A program made the translations under genes and the position numbers. DNA of 8,462 bases from Gammaproteobacteria bacterium (GTDB taxonomy: Bacteria; Pseudomonadota; Gammaproteobacteria; Xanthomonadales; Xanthomonadaceae). Of the stretch, positions 8,240 to 8,462 are shown piece after piece. The notes beneath the pieces are model-generated. The model was not told where the DNA came from. It saw only the letters and a list, made by a program, of their open reading frames with translations, and searched no databases. The stretch is taken from contig JAAZHF010000113.1 in the NCBI GenBank assembly GCA_012510865.1, positions 1 through 8,462 on the forward strand, given 5' to 3'. Each line of letters begins with the position of its first letter. Position 1 is the first letter of the stretch.

Positions 8240-8462
8240 TCAGAGCGCGTGCCCGCGCAGCAGTTCGATGACCGAGGTCTTCGCGCGCGTGCGGGCATCC
8301 ACCTGCTTGACGATCACGGCGCAGTACAGCGAGTGGCTTCCGTCGGACGCCGGCAGCGAGCCGGCGACCACCACGCTTCCCGGTGGCACCACGCCGTAGC
8401 TGGTTTCCCCGGTCATGCGGTTGTAGATGCGCGTCGACTGGCCGAGGAACACGCCCATGCCG
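8240..8462 (-). CDS. dapD: 2,3,4,5-tetrahydropyridine-2,6-dicarboxylate N-succinyltransferase (DapD), C-terminal part
   Basis: The last 73 or so codons of DapD, cut by the right window edge. DapD transfers succinate from succinyl-CoA to tetrahydrodipicolinate, giving N-succinyl-2-amino-6-ketopimelate, upstream of DapE in the same pathway. The visible part has [13 protein letters not shown], the end of the left-handed parallel beta-helix, then [15 protein letters not shown] and [16 protein letters not shown], followed by a helical tail ending ELLRGHAL. This matches the end of E. coli DapD closely, including SLYCAVIVK, with acyl-CoA binding residues expected in this region. The methionine at 8458 is internal to the protein and not the start. 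The TGA stop (8242-8240) is directly followed by an ATG, and the ArsC-like gene and dapE follow in the same direction, forming a succinylase-pathway operon. Confidence 0.95.
   Translation of the reverse strand, partial: GMGVFLGQSTRIYNRMTGETSYGVVPPGSVVVAGSLPASDGSHSLYCAVIVKQVDARTRAKTSVIELLRGHAL

Overview
The window is GC-rich chromosomal DNA with ordinary bacterial housekeeping and accessory genes packed end to end. Gene content and order suggest a gammaproteobacterium of the Xanthomonadaceae/Lysobacteraceae type (Lysobacter, Luteimonas, Xanthomonas and relatives). The reasons are the dapD - ArsC/YffB-like - dapE order, a poxvirus-type topoisomerase IB near a proteobacterial parC, and a small protein carrying a [13 protein letters not shown] motif. 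This placement is inferred from memory of gene order, not from a search.

Left part, plus strand: after a short leader that probably holds the start of a divergent gene (1-25, minus strand), there is a complete DNA topoisomerase IB (148-1260), a 60-residue acidic hypothetical protein (1288-1470), an isochorismatase-like cysteine hydrolase (1472-2032), topoisomerase IV subunit A parC (2063-4306) and a membrane-anchored penicillin acylase family Ntn-hydrolase (4342-6771). Gaps are 1 to 35 bases, so the first three genes could be co-transcribed; parC and the acylase each have only weak candidate promoters just upstream.

Right part, minus strand: dapD (C-terminal 73 codons only, running off the right edge), a short ArsC/Spx/YffB-like thioredoxin-fold protein and dapE form a tight operon. 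dapD and dapE encode the succinyltransferase and desuccinylase of the succinylase branch of diaminopimelate/lysine synthesis. The middle gene starts just after dapD and overlaps dapE by 4 bases (GTGA). The acylase and dapE converge and overlap by 37 bases within their coding ends, with no recognisable terminator between them.

I found no tRNA, rRNA, CRISPR array, insertion sequence, prophage or defence cassette, and no clearly undescribed system. The points most worth a second look are the conserved ArsC/YffB-like gene coupled to dapE (with a CxxC instead of the single cysteine I recall in E. coli YffB), the small motif protein, and the convergent coding overlap.
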